The notes under the pieces were generated by a model. That model had not been told where the DNA came from. It worked only from the letters and a program-made list of their open reading frames with translations, and made no database searches. The position numbers and the translations under genes are program-made. A stretch of 64,000 nt of DNA from Plasticicumulans acidivorans (GTDB taxonomy: Bacteria; Pseudomonadota; Gammaproteobacteria; Competibacterales; Competibacteraceae), in NCBI RefSeq assembly GCF_003182095.1, contig NZ_QGTJ01000003.1, positions 62,001 through 126,000 of the forward strand, read 5' to 3'. Within the stretch, counting starts at the first letter, position 1. The number at the start of each line of letters is the position of its first letter. Of the stretch, positions 28,899 to 38,609 are shown piece by piece.

Positions 28899-29047
28899 GC
28901 AAGCCGCGCGGGGCCACCGCGCCTCCCCGGCCCGGCCCCCCGTGGGCTGAGGGCGCTGCGCGGCACTGACGGCGTCGGGCGCCGGGTGCGCAGCGGGTTG
29001 CGCATCCGCCTCCCCGGCCCTTCTCCGCGGGGCCGGTGCCGCGCCAG

Positions 29048-29104
29048 CCGGGTCATCGCCACACGGCGACCCGGCCCCCGTCTTCCAGCGCAAGAAGGCT
29101 GGAA
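29048..29104 (+). terminator. Two hairpins between ydcS and ydcT
   Basis: CCGGGT..CGCC-ACAC-GGCG-ACCCGG (29048-29074, with a 3-base bulge) is followed by TTCCAGC/GCTGGAA (29083-29104). Neither has a proper T-run. They probably stabilise the ydcS message end or cause partial termination. Confidence 0.4.
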
Positions 29105-29148
29105 AACAGAGATTTCAGGTTCACGCATCGTTTCAGGAGACGCCGCCG

Positions 29149-30171
29149 ATGAGCGCTGCCGTCGAATTCATCCAGGTCAGTCGCGTGTTCGGCACCGTGC
29201 GCGCGGTCGATGACCTGAGTTTCAGCATCGCCGAGGGCGAATTCTTTTCACTGCTCGGGCCGTCGGGCTCGGGCAAGACCACCAGTCTGCGGCTGATCGC
29301 CGGCTTCGAGCAGCCGAGCGCCGGCAGCCTGCTGATCCACGGCCGCGAGGCCGCCGGTGTGCCGCCCTACGAGCGCGACGTCAACACCGTGTTCCAGGAC
29401 TACGCGCTGTTCCCGCACATGAGCGTGCTCGACAACGTCGCCTACGGACCGATGATGCGCGGCGTGCCGCGCGCCCAGCGCACGCGCCGTGCCGAGGAAA
29501 TGCTGGCGCTGGTCAAGCTCGACGGCTTCGGCGCGCGCCGCCCGGCGCAGCTCTCCGGCGGCCAGCGCCAGCGCGTGGCGCTGGCACGGGCGCTGATCAA
29601 CGAGCCGCGCGTGCTGCTGCTCGACGAGCCGCTCGGCGCGCTCGATCTGAAGCTGCGCGAGGCGATGCAGAGCGAGCTGAAAGCACTGCAGCGGCGGCTC
29701 GGCATCACCTTCGTCTTCGTCACCCACGATCAGGGCGAGGCGCTGTCGATGTCCGACCGCGTCGCCGTGTTCAACCACGGCCGCATCGAGCAGATCGCCA
29801 GCCCGGAAGAACTCTACGAGCGCCCGGCAACGGCCTTCGTCGCCAACTTCGTCGGCACCGCCAACGTCATCGACGGCGCCGCGGCGACAAGCCTGCTCGG
29901 CAGCGCCGGCGCCTTCACCATCCGCCCCGAGCGCATCGCGCTGCAGGCCGCCGGCAGCGAGGTTGCTGCCGACGCGGTGCGCATCGGCGGCCGCCTGGTC
30001 GAAGTGCAGTACCACGGCGCACATCACCGCTGTGAAGTCGAAACCGCCGGCGGCCTGCGCCTGGTGGTCACGGTGCCGGCGACGCAGGGCGCCGGGCTGC
30101 CGCAGACCGGCGCCGAGGTGGCGCTGAGCTGGCCGCGGGCGGCGATGCACGCGCTGCGAGACGCCGCATGA
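29149..30171 (+). CDS. ydcT: Polyamine ABC transporter ATP-binding protein (YdcT/PotA type)
   Basis: A 340-residue ATPase of the PotA family. Walker [10 protein letters not shown], signature LSGGQRQR, Walker [13 protein letters not shown], switch His in [11 protein letters not shown]-terminal OB-like regulatory domain (TOBE) follows: [12 protein letters not shown] and [18 protein letters not shown]. It sits directly before, and overlaps by 4 bases, the first permease. GGAG ribosome site. It energises uptake of the ligand captured by YdcS. Confidence 0.92.
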   Translation: MSAAVEFIQVSRVFGTVRAVDDLSFSIAEGEFFSLLGPSGSGKTTSLRLIAGFEQPSAGSLLIHGREAAGVPPYERDVNTVFQDYALFPHMSVLDNVAYGPMMRGVPRAQRTRRAEEMLALVKLDGFGARRPAQLSGGQRQRVALARALINEPRVLLLDEPLGALDLKLREAMQSELKALQRRLGITFVFVTHDQGEALSMSDRVAVFNHGRIEQIASPEELYERPATAFVANFVGTANVIDGAAATSLLGSAGAFTIRPERIALQAAGSEVAADAVRIGGRLVEVQYHGAHHRCEVETAGGLRLVVTVPATQGAGLPQTGAEVALSWPRAAMHALRDAA

Positions 30172-31118
30172 ACGCGCTGGCGATGTCTCCCGCGCGGCCG
30201 GCGCCGGGCCTGCGCCGACGCCTGGCGAACCTGCTCTACAGCCGCCGCGGCCTGTGGCTGACGGCGCTGCTGCTGCCGCCGCTGCTGTGGCTCGGCATCA
30301 TCTACCTGGGCTCGCTGTTCGCGCTGCTGGCACAGAGCTTCTTCGCGCTCGATGACTTCACCGGCCAGGTGCGCTACGAGCTGACGCTCGACACCTACCG
30401 CGCGCTGTTCGCCTCGCCGGCCAATCTCGACATCATCCTGCGCACGCTGGGAATGGCGCTGGCGGTGACCGTCGCCGCGGCGCTGATCGCCTTCCCGATC
30501 GCGCAGTACATGGCTTTTCACGCCCGCGGCCGCAGCCGCGCCCTGCTCTATCTGGCGGTGATGCTGCCGCTGTGGTCGAGCTATCTGGTGCGCGTCTACG
30601 CCTGGCGGCTGATGCTGGCCAAGGAAGGCGTGATCGCCTGGCTGGCCGAACAGCTCGGTCTGTCCGGCGCGCTGGATGCGCTGCTGGCGACGCCGGTGGT
30701 CGGCGGGCCGACGCTGAGCAGCTCGTACTTCGGCATGTTTCTGGTGTTTCTCTACGTCTGGCTGCCGTTCATGATCCTGCCGATCCAGGCGGCGCTGGAG
30801 CGCGTGCCGCGCTCGCTGCTGCAGGCTTCCGGCGACCTCGGCGCACGCCCCGGACAGACGCTGCGCCACGTGGTGCTGCCGCTGGCCTTCCCCGGCGTGG
30901 TCGCCGGCTCGATCTTCACCTTCTCGCTGACGCTCGGCGATTTCATCATCCCCGGCGTGGTCGGCGCGCCCGGCTACTTCATCGGCCAGATGGTCTACGT
31001 GCAGCAGGGCACCGCCGGCAACATCCCGCTCGCCGCCGCCTTTTCCGTGGTGCCGATCGTGCTGATCGGCCTGTACCTCGCCGTCGCCCGGCGACTGGGG
31101 GCCTTCGATGCGCTCTGA
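30168..31118 (+). CDS. ydcU: Polyamine ABC transporter permease (YdcU/PotB type)
   Basis: A 316-residue inner-membrane permease with about six membrane segments. After a basic N terminus the first segment is [20 protein letters not shown]. The EAA-like loop is present as [20 protein letters not shown], the PotB form of the ATPase-docking loop. [20 protein letters not shown] is typical of spermidine/putrescine permeases. Its start overlaps ydcT (ATGA) and its end overlaps ydcV by 11 bases. Confidence 0.92.
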   Translation: MNALAMSPARPAPGLRRRLANLLYSRRGLWLTALLLPPLLWLGIIYLGSLFALLAQSFFALDDFTGQVRYELTLDTYRALFASPANLDIILRTLGMALAVTVAAALIAFPIAQYMAFHARGRSRALLYLAVMLPLWSSYLVRVYAWRLMLAKEGVIAWLAEQLGLSGALDALLATPVVGGPTLSSSYFGMFLVFLYVWLPFMILPIQAALERVPRSLLQASGDLGARPGQTLRHVVLPLAFPGVVAGSIFTFSLTLGDFIIPGVVGAPGYFIGQMVYVQQGTAGNIPLAAAFSVVPIVLIGLYLAVARRLGAFDAL

Positions 31119-31908
31119 TCATCCAAGCTGGCGGCTGCGCCTCGCCACCGGCGCCGGCCTGCTGTTCCTGCACCTGCCGCTGGCGATCATCGTGCTCTAC
31201 GCCTTCACCACCGAGGACCGCACCTACCAGTTCCCGCCGCCGGGGCTGACGCTGCACTGGTTCGAGGTGGCCTGGCAGCGCGCCGACATCCGCGAGGCGC
31301 TGCTGCTGTCGCTGCAGGTGGCCGGCATGGCCACCGCGCTGGCGCTGCTGCTCGGCACGATGGCGGCGGCGGCGATGTGGCGTGCGAGCTTCTTCGGCCG
31401 CGAGGTGTTCACGCTGCTGATGGTGCTGCCGATCGCCCTGCCCGGCATCGTCACCGGCATCGCGCTGCTCTCGGCGATCCGCCTGGCGGGCTTCGAGCCG
31501 GCGCTGTGGACCATCGTCACCGGCCACGCCACCTTCTGCATCGTCGTCGTCTACAACAACGCGCTGGCGCGCTTTCGCCGCACCGCCGGCAATCTGATCG
31601 AGGCTTCGATGGACCTCGGCGCCGACGGCCTGCAGACCTTCCGCCACGTGATCCTGCCGCAGCTCGGCAGCGCGCTGCTGGCCGGTGGCATGCTCGCCTT
31701 CGCGCTGAGCTTCGACGAGATCATCGTCACCACCTTCACCGCCGGTCACGAGCGCACGCTGCCGATCTGGTTCATGAACGAGCTGTTCCGCCCGCGCGAC
31801 CGCCCGGTGACCAACGTCGTCGCCGTCGCCGTGATCCTGGTGACCGCGCTGCCGATCCTCGCCGCCTACTGGCTGACGCGCAGCGACGAAACCGGCGAAT
31901 CCCGCTGA
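31108..31908 (+). CDS. ydcV: Polyamine ABC transporter permease (YdcV/PotC type)
   Basis: A 266-residue inner-membrane permease, second channel half of the importer. Segments such as [20 protein letters not shown] and [20 protein letters not shown] are typical of PotC proteins. The docking loop is [20 protein letters not shown]. The C-terminal [14 protein letters not shown] is short and hydrophilic. Translation starts inside the end of ydcU. The operon continues after 88 bases into patD. Confidence 0.92.
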   Translation: MRSDHPSWRLRLATGAGLLFLHLPLAIIVLYAFTTEDRTYQFPPPGLTLHWFEVAWQRADIREALLLSLQVAGMATALALLLGTMAAAAMWRASFFGREVFTLLMVLPIALPGIVTGIALLSAIRLAGFEPALWTIVTGHATFCIVVVYNNALARFRRTAGNLIEASMDLGADGLQTFRHVILPQLGSALLAGGMLAFALSFDEIIVTTFTAGHERTLPIWFMNELFRPRDRPVTNVVAVAVILVTALPILAAYWLTRSDETGESR

Positions 31909-31996
31909 ACCCTTTCCCGCGGCGCCAGCCGGCGCCGCGCACTTCCCCGCTGTTCCCCCCGAACGGGCGCCCGCCGCCCCTGCAAGGAGATTGCGC

Positions 31997-33421
31997 ATGA
32001 ACACCCGCGCGTTCATCAACGGCCAATTCGTCGCCGGCGAAGGCGAGATCGAAAACGTGCTCAATCCGGCGACCGGCGAGACGCTGGCGCAGGTCGCCGA
32101 AGCCTCGGCCGAGCAGATCGTCGCCGCGGTGCAGGCTGCCGAAGCGGCCTTCCCGCAGTGGGCGCGCACGCCGCCGAAGGATCGGGCGCTGGCGCTGCTG
32201 CGCCTGGCCGATCGCATCGAGCAGCACGGCGAGGAGCTGGCCCGGCTGGAGTCGCTGAACTGCGGCAAGCCGTACCTGGCCGCGCTCAACGATGAAATCC
32301 CGGCGATCGCCGACGTCTTCCGCTTCTTTGCCGGTGCGGCGCGGCTGCTGCAGGGTTCGGCCGCCGGCGAATACCTGCCCGGCCACACCAGCCTGATCCG
32401 CCGCGACCCGCTCGGCGTCGTCGCCTCGATCGCACCGTGGAACTACCCGCTGATGATGGCGGCATGGAAGCTCGGCCCGGCGCTGGCCGCCGGCAACACC
32501 GTGGTGCTCAAGCCCTCCGAGCAGACGCCGCTGACGGCGATCCGCCTCGCCGAGCTGGCCGCCGACCTGTTCCCGGCCGGTGTGCTCAACATCGTCCCCG
32601 GCCGCGGCGACAGCGTCGGCCAGCCGCTGATCTCGCAGCCGGCGGTGCGCATGATCTCGCTGACCGGCGACGTCGCCACCGGCCAGAAGGTGCTGGAAAG
32701 CGCAGCGAAGACGCTCAAGCGCACGCACCTGGAGCTCGGCGGCAAGGCACCGGTGATCATTTTCGACGACGCCGACCTCGACGCGGTGGTCGAAGGCATC
32801 CGCACCTTCGGCTACTACAACGCCGGCCAGGACTGCACCGCCGCCTGCCGCATCTACGCCGGGCCGAAGATCTACGAGCGCTTCGTCGCCGATCTGGCCA
32901 GCGCGGTCTCCGGCATCCGCTACGGCACGCAGCAGATGGACGGCGTGGAGATGGGGCCGCTGATCTCCGAGCGCCAGCGCCAGCGCGTGGCGAGCTTCGT
33001 CGAGCGCGCCTCCTCGCAGTCGCACATCGAAGTCGTCACCGGCGGCCGCCACGGCAGCGGCAGCGGCTTTTTCTACGAGCCGACGGTGATCGCCGGCGCC
33101 ACGCAGAACGATGAGATCGTGCGCCGCGAGGTGTTCGGGCCGGTGGTGTCGGTGACGCGCTTCAGCGACACCGAGGAAGCGATCCGCTGGGCCAACGATT
33201 CCGACTACGGTCTGGCCTCCAGCGTGTGGACACAGGACGTCGGCCGCGCCGCCCGCGTCGCCGCCGAGCTGCAGTACGGCTGCACCTGGGTCAACACGCA
33301 CTTCATGCTGGTTTCCGAAATGCCGCACGGCGGCATGAAGAAGTCCGGCTACGGCAAGGACATGTCGGTCTACGCGGTCGAGGACTACACCGCGGTGCGC
33401 CACGTCATGATCAAGCACTGA
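31997..33421 (+). CDS. patD: Gamma-aminobutyraldehyde dehydrogenase
   Basis: A 474-residue aldehyde dehydrogenase, equal in length to Escherichia coli PatD (YdcW), and placed behind ydcSTUV as there. It oxidises 4-aminobutanal (from putrescine) to GABA with NAD. The ATG at 31997 has an AAGGAGA ribosome site 6 bases away; an in-frame TTG six bases earlier is not favoured. Family features: [20 protein letters not shown], catalytic Glu in [10 protein letters not shown], catalytic Cys in [23 protein letters not shown] and [16 protein letters not shown]. No putrescine transaminase gene is in the window. The operon thus couples amine uptake to the second step of its catabolism. Confidence 0.93.
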   Translation: MNTRAFINGQFVAGEGEIENVLNPATGETLAQVAEASAEQIVAAVQAAEAAFPQWARTPPKDRALALLRLADRIEQHGEELARLESLNCGKPYLAALNDEIPAIADVFRFFAGAARLLQGSAAGEYLPGHTSLIRRDPLGVVASIAPWNYPLMMAAWKLGPALAAGNTVVLKPSEQTPLTAIRLAELAADLFPAGVLNIVPGRGDSVGQPLISQPAVRMISLTGDVATGQKVLESAAKTLKRTHLELGGKAPVIIFDDADLDAVVEGIRTFGYYNAGQDCTAACRIYAGPKIYERFVADLASAVSGIRYGTQQMDGVEMGPLISERQRQRVASFVERASSQSHIEVVTGGRHGSGSGFFYEPTVIAGATQNDEIVRREVFGPVVSVTRFSDTEEAIRWANDSDYGLASSVWTQDVGRAARVAAELQYGCTWVNTHFMLVSEMPHGGMKKSGYGKDMSVYAVEDYTAVRHVMIKH

Positions 33422-33429
33422 GCCCGACC

Positions 33430-33463
33430 GGCCGCGCCGGTGCAGTACGCCGCCGGCGCGGCC
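33430..33463. terminator. Bidirectional hairpin between convergent genes
   Basis: A perfect 11-bp stem (GGCCGCGCCGG / CCGGCGCGGCC) with a 12-base loop occupies the short gap between the convergent patD and flavin-reductase genes. It lacks a T-run but is well placed to end transcription from both sides. Confidence 0.5.
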
Positions 33464-33469
33464 GTGCGT

Positions 33470-34018
33470 TCAGAGCATGTCCGGCCACTTGGTCATGCGC
33501 GCGCGCAGGTCGAGGGTTTCGCCGTCGACACGGAAGGTGCCGTTACCGACCGCGTGCAGCGTGCGCCGCTCGCTGCGCGCCTCGTCGATCCAGGCGTGCA
33601 CGCCTTCGAGGATGAACAGGTTGTAGGGCTCGACCAGACGGTCGTCGATGACCCGGCATTCGATCTGCGCCAGGCACTCGGCGATCAGCGGCGCGCCGAC
33701 CTCGGCCGCCGGCAGCGGCGTCAGGCCGAAGCGCGCGAACTTGTCGATGTCCTGCCCCGAGCAGTTGCCGATGTCGACCACCGTCTCCGCCAGATCGACG
33801 CCCGGCACGGCGATGACGCACTCGCCGCTGCGGCGCAACGCCGCAAAGCTGTAATCCCCGGCGCTGACCACACAGGCGATCTGCGGCACGAAGTCGACCA
33901 CCATGTGCCAGCTCAGCGTCATCACATTGGCCCTGCCGCGATCGGCGGTGGTCAGCAGCACCACCGGACCGGGCTCCAGCCACTGAAACGCTTTGGACAA
34001 ATCGAGCGTTTGCATCAT
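33470..34018 (-). CDS. Flavin reductase-like FMN-binding protein
   Basis: A 182-residue protein of the flavin-reductase-like split-barrel family. Features: LEPGPVVLLTTADRGRANVMTLSW near the N terminus (the GPV-x-LL-T/V and NVMT-x-SW motifs contact FMN), GDYSFAALRRSGECVIAVPG, and IGNCSGQDIDKFARFGLTP. These proteins bind FMN and either reduce free flavin for a partner monooxygenase or act on small substrates. No partner oxygenase is adjacent. ATGATG at the start leaves one residue of uncertainty. Confidence 0.85.
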   Translation of the reverse strand: MMQTLDLSKAFQWLEPGPVVLLTTADRGRANVMTLSWHMVVDFVPQIACVVSAGDYSFAALRRSGECVIAVPGVDLAETVVDIGNCSGQDIDKFARFGLTPLPAAEVGAPLIAECLAQIECRVIDDRLVEPYNLFILEGVHAWIDEARSERRTLHAVGNGTFRVDGETLDLRARMTKWPDML

Positions 34019-34112
34019 GCCCCCACGCAGGCAGCGGAAGATGCCTTAACCCTAGTCTCTGATGCGCGCCGGACGAGCTGTCGCAATCAGCACCCTGCGC
34101 CTGAACGGTGGC

Positions 34113-35969
34113 TCAAAAGCGATAGCCGAAGTTGAGCTCCAGGCCATGATTACCGCTGGCGGTATGCGTGTAGGTCAGACCGAGGCTCGCAGTATCGGAG
34201 TAGCGATCGCCGACCGACAGCCGCGTGGTCGCGGCAATGCCGACGCGCTGGAAGTTGTCGACGGCCAGCTTGGAGCCAAAGTAGCGCGTGTCCGAGGCCC
34301 AGGCCGTCCAGCGCGCGCCGTGACCGAGGACGGTGTCCTGCAGCGGGCCGCTCAGGCGCACCGCGTTGTGCGTGGTGGTTTCGTGCAGATCGTAGCCGGC
34401 ATCGAGCCCGGTGACGTTACCGCCGACCGAGCGAACGGCGCCGACGAGGTTGTCGAGTCCGATCTCGTAACCATCGCCGAAGCCGTGGCGATAGTGGCTG
34501 GTCAGTGAGGTCGAGGCCAGCGAGCCGATGTGGCGCTGGTCGTTATCGAGCACGGTGCCATAACGCAGCATCGGCTTGAGCTCCCAGCCTGCGCTGATCG
34601 GCATGCGCAAGCCCGTGCCGAGGCCGTAACTGCGATCATCACGGTTGATGCCATGGCCACGGGTGGTGATCGAGCTGATCGGCAGTTCAACGAGGGCCGT
34701 CATGCCATTACCGAGCTTCCAGCCGTAGCGCAGCGGCACGGTTTCGTAGTGTTGGTGATAGCCGTCGGCGTAGAAGTTGCCGAGCTTGAGGCCGATTGCG
34801 GCCTGGCCTTCGTCGAAGCCGGCCGTCAGCGGATCGAGCAGAAAGCCCGCTTCGGCGTCGGCGAGCGTCATGCGCCCGAGCAGGCTGGTCGGGCTGCCGC
34901 CGATCAGATCGAGCGGCGAGTCTGCCGCATGCTCATCCGGGGTGGGAATGTGCAACGTGGCAACGGTCGGCACGCTCGCGGCACCGCTGACGACAGCCAC
35001 AGTGCCTGTCGTAGTGCTGGTCTCCGTGGCGCTGGTCGTGGTCGGCACTGCGGACAGGCTCACTGCGCTGGCTGAGCTGTAGTCGGCGACGAGGTTGAAG
35101 AACGGCAGACCGGAAATCACGCTGGCAAAGCTGCCGTGAATGCCGCCGCCGGCGGACAGCAGGGTGTAGGTGCTGCCGGCATCAAAACTGCCGTCGGTCG
35201 AATCGACCCGCAGGGTCACACCGGTGAGCGTGATCGTGCCGGTGGTAGTGATCAGGTCGCTGTGGCCGCTGCTGTCGATTTCAGCGTTGAGCGTCGAGCC
35301 GGGCAGAAAGGTGAGGTCACCGGCGAAATTCAGCGTGCCAATCGAGTTGCCCGGCCGCACGACGCCGCCCGCATAGATCCAGGCTGAGCCGGGTATCGTG
35401 CCGTTGCCGGCGAGCATGCCGCCGTTATTGACGCGCAGCGTGCCGACGTCCGCCAGCCCTGCCGTCGCATCGCCGAGCGTGACGCCGCCGCCCAGGCTGG
35501 ACAGCTCGCCGCCCGGACGCAGATCGAGATCACGCAGTTGCAGACTCGCGCTGCTGCCCAGATCGAAGCGGCCGCTGCCACCGTTGGCACTGCCACTACC
35601 GCCGAGCACCAGCATGCCGCCGATGGTCAAGGTGCCGCCGTCGAGCTGGTAATGACCATTGGAGCCCGGCAGCACCCCGAGCAGCAGATCCCCGCCGATG
35701 GCGACCACGCCGCCGCTTTGTACGAACTCGCCGCTGCCGCTGCGCCCGACCATCGCCGTACCGGTGACGGTCAGCGTGCCACCGTCGAGCTCATACAGGC
35801 CGCTGCTGCCGGCCTCCTGCGCGAGGACCAATTCAGCGACCGTGTGCGTCCCGCCGCTCTGATAGAACTCCCCCTCGCCGGCATAGCAGACCACCGTCTG
35901 CGTGCGGCTGCTCAGACTGCCGTCGTTCAGGAAGTAATAACCAGAGCCTCCGCTGTTCAGGCCAAGCAA
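34113..35969 (-). CDS. Type V-like surface protein, C-terminal part after a frameshift
   Basis: 618 residues in this frame, continuous in sense with the frame at 35957-37939. The first half repeats glycine-rich beta-helix units such as YELDGGTLTVTGTAMVGRSG and GEFVQSGGVVAIGGDLLLG, the T5SS/PEP-CTERM-associated repeat type. Then comes a spacer rich in Thr/Ser (TTTSATETSTTTGTVAVV). The last 250 residues form an outer-membrane beta-barrel ending ELNFGYRF, with Phe as the last residue. Reading upstream of 35969 in this frame gives VGLNTGGQFEQEGG and GTFETGALLLGLNSGG, clearly coding, back to about 36054. The barrel would anchor or export the repeat region. The reading frame alone has no signal peptide. 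Confidence 0.75.
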   Translation of the reverse strand: MLGLNSGGSGYYFLNDGSLSSRTQTVVCYAGEGEFYQSGGTHTVAELVLAQEAGSSGLYELDGGTLTVTGTAMVGRSGSGEFVQSGGVVAIGGDLLLGVLPGSNGHYQLDGGTLTIGGMLVLGGSGSANGGSGRFDLGSSASLQLRDLDLRPGGELSSLGGGVTLGDATAGLADVGTLRVNNGGMLAGNGTIPGSAWIYAGGVVRPGNSIGTLNFAGDLTFLPGSTLNAEIDSSGHSDLITTTGTITLTGVTLRVDSTDGSFDAGSTYTLLSAGGGIHGSFASVISGLPFFNLVADYSSASAVSLSAVPTTTSATETSTTTGTVAVVSGAASVPTVATLHIPTPDEHAADSPLDLIGGSPTSLLGRMTLADAEAGFLLDPLTAGFDEGQAAIGLKLGNFYADGYHQHYETVPLRYGWKLGNGMTALVELPISSITTRGHGINRDDRSYGLGTGLRMPISAGWELKPMLRYGTVLDNDQRHIGSLASTSLTSHYRHGFGDGYEIGLDNLVGAVRSVGGNVTGLDAGYDLHETTTHNAVRLSGPLQDTVLGHGARWTAWASDTRYFGSKLAVDNFQRVGIAATTRLSVGDRYSDTASLGLTYTHTASGNHGLELNFGYRF

Positions 35970-37939
35970 CAGGGCGCCGGTCTCGAACGTGCCGCCCTCC
36001 TGCTCGAACTGACCACCGGTATTAAGGCCGACAGTCGTGTTGTCGGTAACCGAAGGGTCCCGCCACTCAGGCCGTAGACCCCGCCGGCACCGCCGCTTTC
36101 ACTGCCGAGAACAAGATCGGGCGTGCTGTGCATACCGCCCTGCTGCAGAAAAACACCAATGCCCAGTGAGCCGATCACGTCCCCTGAATTGCCGGTGACT
36201 GTCAGTGAGCCTCCGTTCATCGTCAGTACGCCATAACTGTCCGTGGCTACGGCGATCTGCAGACCATCGACGGTTACTGCGCCACTATCGAAGACGAAAT
36301 GGCCGGTCCCTGCATTGCCGACGACGAACTGGCTCGCGGCATCGGCCCCCTGGACGCTCAGGCTGCCGGCGCTGAGCAGGTAATAACCGAGTGCACCAGC
36401 CTGGTTGCCCAGCACCAGCTCACCGCCGACATGCACTTCACCGCCGCTTTGCTGCAGCACACTCCCCGTGCCACCACCGGCCGCGGCCGTATCGCTGACG
36501 ATCAATGAACCGCCTACAGTGAGGCTTCCCCCCGACAGCGTCATACTGCCGACTGCCGATCTACCTACCACGGCCGAGCCGGCCACCTCCACACTGCCGC
36601 CATTCAGCGTAAAACTGCCGCCATTCAGCGTAAAACTGCCGCCACTCGACCAACTGACGAACAGATCACCGCCAATCGTGTGCGCACCGCCCGTTTGGGT
36701 GAAACTGCCTGCAGAACCATTGATGTATTCGTTACCACCGACGGTTAGGCTGGCAGGACCGTCGATATCACTGAGCTGGTAACTCCCATAAATATCCAGA
36801 TAACCACTCTGTACGTTTCCTCCGGACTGTTTAAATACCCCGCTGCTACCGACGAAAATACTGTACGCGATAACATCACCCCCTATCAGGATATAGATAC
36901 CATCTCCCCCGGAGCCGGCGATCAATAGATCATTGGTGCGAAATGTTCCGCCACTTTGCATAAAGGTACTGACAAGCGAGGAGCCATAATAAGAACCCTC
37001 AAGTTCAGTGGTTCTGCCGACAGTAAGCGTGCCTCCAGAAAGCAGATAACGGCCTATAGAGTTATTATCGCCAGTGGAGTAACAAGCGTCACCGTCATAC
37101 CAATCGCAATGAAAATACCCAATAAAAAGGTCTGTTGCGAAAACTTCACCACCACTTTGATCAAACGATCCAACAAACGGAGCTCCAGACAAAGCTATTT
37201 CCGGCACACGCCCTACCAACAGACTATAGGTGTTAAAAACTCCTCCAGTTTGCATGAAATCAGCAAAAACCGCCTCTCCATCAGAAAATGATACGTCACG
37301 GACGACAATCGTCTCTGTCTCGACATTAAGGTTCAATGCACTATTGCCAACACTGTTGAGAGCATATGATCCGCTAACAACCAACCTGCCTGCTGTAACG
37401 ACAGAATCACCAATACTATTATTTTGATTAAAATAGCCATAAATATCAGCCCAACCAGTGACATGCACTTGACCGTAACTCAACTTCAAAGTGCCTTCAC
37501 CAAATAAATGATTAACTGTTAACGTGTCTCCCGCATTTAGCAGCAAGGTTGTGTAATGGCCTGAAAGTACGCCGCCAAGTTCGTGACAGCAGCCGTTAAT
37601 CTGCAAGCTATAGAGATATGGATCATCAACTCCCGCATAGACGATTGTCTGCGCCGACAGTGCAGGACCTGTTCCTTCCAACTGAACATCATCACCCTCG
37701 CCCGGCAGACCGGCCGGGCTCCAGGCCGTGGGATCGCTCCAGCCAGCCCCATCCGCGCCGATCCACATGTAGGTCTCTGCGAGTGATGGCGATGAAGTCA
37801 GCAGAGTGGCGCTGACGGCGAGCGGCAGCAGGCGACGGTCGAAGCGGAACACAGGCGGATGCAGGTTCAAGCGAGCGATCTCCGAAGCGAGCGCAGCCGC
37901 AAAGTGCCGGCCCCGGATACCGCCACTCCGCCGCTGCAT
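35957..37939 (-). CDS. Type V-like surface protein, N-terminal part before a frameshift
   Basis: The signal segment is RRLLPLAVSATLLTSSPSLA, cleaved before ETYMWIGADG. The start is uncertain: ATGs at 38017, 37993 and 37939 are all in frame; 37939 gives the shortest leader. A beta-helix of repeats follows (SGGTLTVG, QSGGTFRTNDLLIAG, TQTGGAHTIGGDLFVSW). Coding sense ends near 36054: after YGLSGGTL the frame turns into RLPTTRLSALIPVVSSS, whereas the other frame continues SVTDNTTVGLNTGG. A single missing base near 36052-36056 explains this. The whole gene would encode about 1275 residues. The region 36780-37700 is visibly richer in A+T than the surroundings. Confidence 0.72.
   Translation of the reverse strand: MQRRSGGIRGRHFAAALASEIARLNLHPPVFRFDRRLLPLAVSATLLTSSPSLAETYMWIGADGAGWSDPTAWSPAGLPGEGDDVQLEGTGPALSAQTIVYAGVDDPYLYSLQINGCCHELGGVLSGHYTTLLLNAGDTLTVNHLFGEGTLKLSYGQVHVTGWADIYGYFNQNNSIGDSVVTAGRLVVSGSYALNSVGNSALNLNVETETIVVRDVSFSDGEAVFADFMQTGGVFNTYSLLVGRVPEIALSGAPFVGSFDQSGGEVFATDLFIGYFHCDWYDGDACYSTGDNNSIGRYLLSGGTLTVGRTTELEGSYYGSSLVSTFMQSGGTFRTNDLLIAGSGGDGIYILIGGDVIAYSIFVGSSGVFKQSGGNVQSGYLDIYGSYQLSDIDGPASLTVGGNEYINGSAGSFTQTGGAHTIGGDLFVSWSSGGSFTLNGGSFTLNGGSVEVAGSAVVGRSAVGSMTLSGGSLTVGGSLIVSDTAAAGGGTGSVLQQSGGEVHVGGELVLGNQAGALGYYLLSAGSLSVQGADAASQFVVGNAGTGHFVFDSGAVTVDGLQIAVATDSYGVLTMNGGSLTVTGNSGDVIGSLGIGVFLQQGGMHSTPDLVLGSESGGAGGVYGLSGGTLRLPTTRLSALIPVVSSSRRAARSRPAPCCLA
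36593..36634 (-). repeat. 21-bp tandem duplication inside the surface protein gene
   Basis: Two identical 21-base units in a row encode the repeated heptad FTLNGGS (GGSFTLNGGSFTLNGGS). A third, partial unit follows. It shows recent repeat-number change in the beta-helix. Confidence 0.85.
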
Positions 37940-38017
37940 CAGTCCATCGCAAGAGCCACCATCACCTGCCGAATGTCGGAACCGATACGCCATGAAGTGC
38001 GTGCAGGTCCGAGTCAT

Positions 38018-38609
38018 TTGGCTTCACATCAGTAACAGGTCGATACCGGATTCGATACGCAGCCATGCGAGCAGACGTTTCGACGACATGAAATTTCGAT
38101 AACGTTTGCTTACGTCTAACAAAGGACTGATGCATGACGATGTGATGTTCATCACATCCAATGAACGATTCGACAGCTTGGAAAGCCCTCTGGGCAAAGG
38201 GCGAAATCATTCCCGAGCAGCGGGATCAGAACTTCGAATCGCGCGTGCAGCGTAGTGCGACAGTCAACACACCGCCATGCAGCAAGCTGCCGCTTACAAC
38301 GCAGAGCCAAGCGAGCGGGGTCCTGGTGAGCTGCCTGCATTGCCGGGCAGATCAACCCTGGTACGACGTGGCTGTCATATCGGGCATGGTTTGCCGAATC
38401 AGTCCGCGCATTACCCACAACGATTCTAAAGCGTTCTAGCAAAGTACAAGGCTTAAAATCATTTAAATCAATTAATTAAATAAACCGCTTGATCATGAAA
38501 AATACGAGCGCACCCCGTGCATGCGACCCACGCCCGAATGGCCTAATGACACACACGGGAATCATCGACTCGACATACTGGCCTGGCGCATTACCCGGAG
38601 GGCAACACG
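38018..38609. other. 592-bp divergent region upstream of the surface protein and M15 genes
   Basis: No gene I can support. Open frames at 38161-38439 (+) and 38152-38442 (-) overlap each other on opposite strands and show no family features. The left part carries a CRP-type site (38141-38156). The stretch 38440-38500 is very AT-rich (TTTAAATCAATTAATTAAATAAA-like, broken here for length) and is probably the promoter of the M15 peptidase gene. Confidence 0.45.
38141..38156. promoter_or_regulatory. CRP/Vfr-type site upstream of the surface protein gene
   Basis: TGTGATGTTCATCACA, a perfect TGTGA-N6-TCACA site. The dyad extends to 20 bases (GATGTGATG-TT-CATCACATC, 38139-38158). It lies 124 to 202 bases upstream of the possible start codons of the surface protein. 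Confidence 0.7.

Noticed and set aside
31772-33418. 548-residue frame antisense to patD
   Set aside because: Mirror of a well-conserved dehydrogenase gene; His/Arg/Val-rich with no family match.
38161-38439. 92-residue frame on the plus strand (and a 96-residue frame opposite it)
   Set aside because: Both strands are open over the same stretch, neither shows a ribosome site or a known motif, so coding is not supported.
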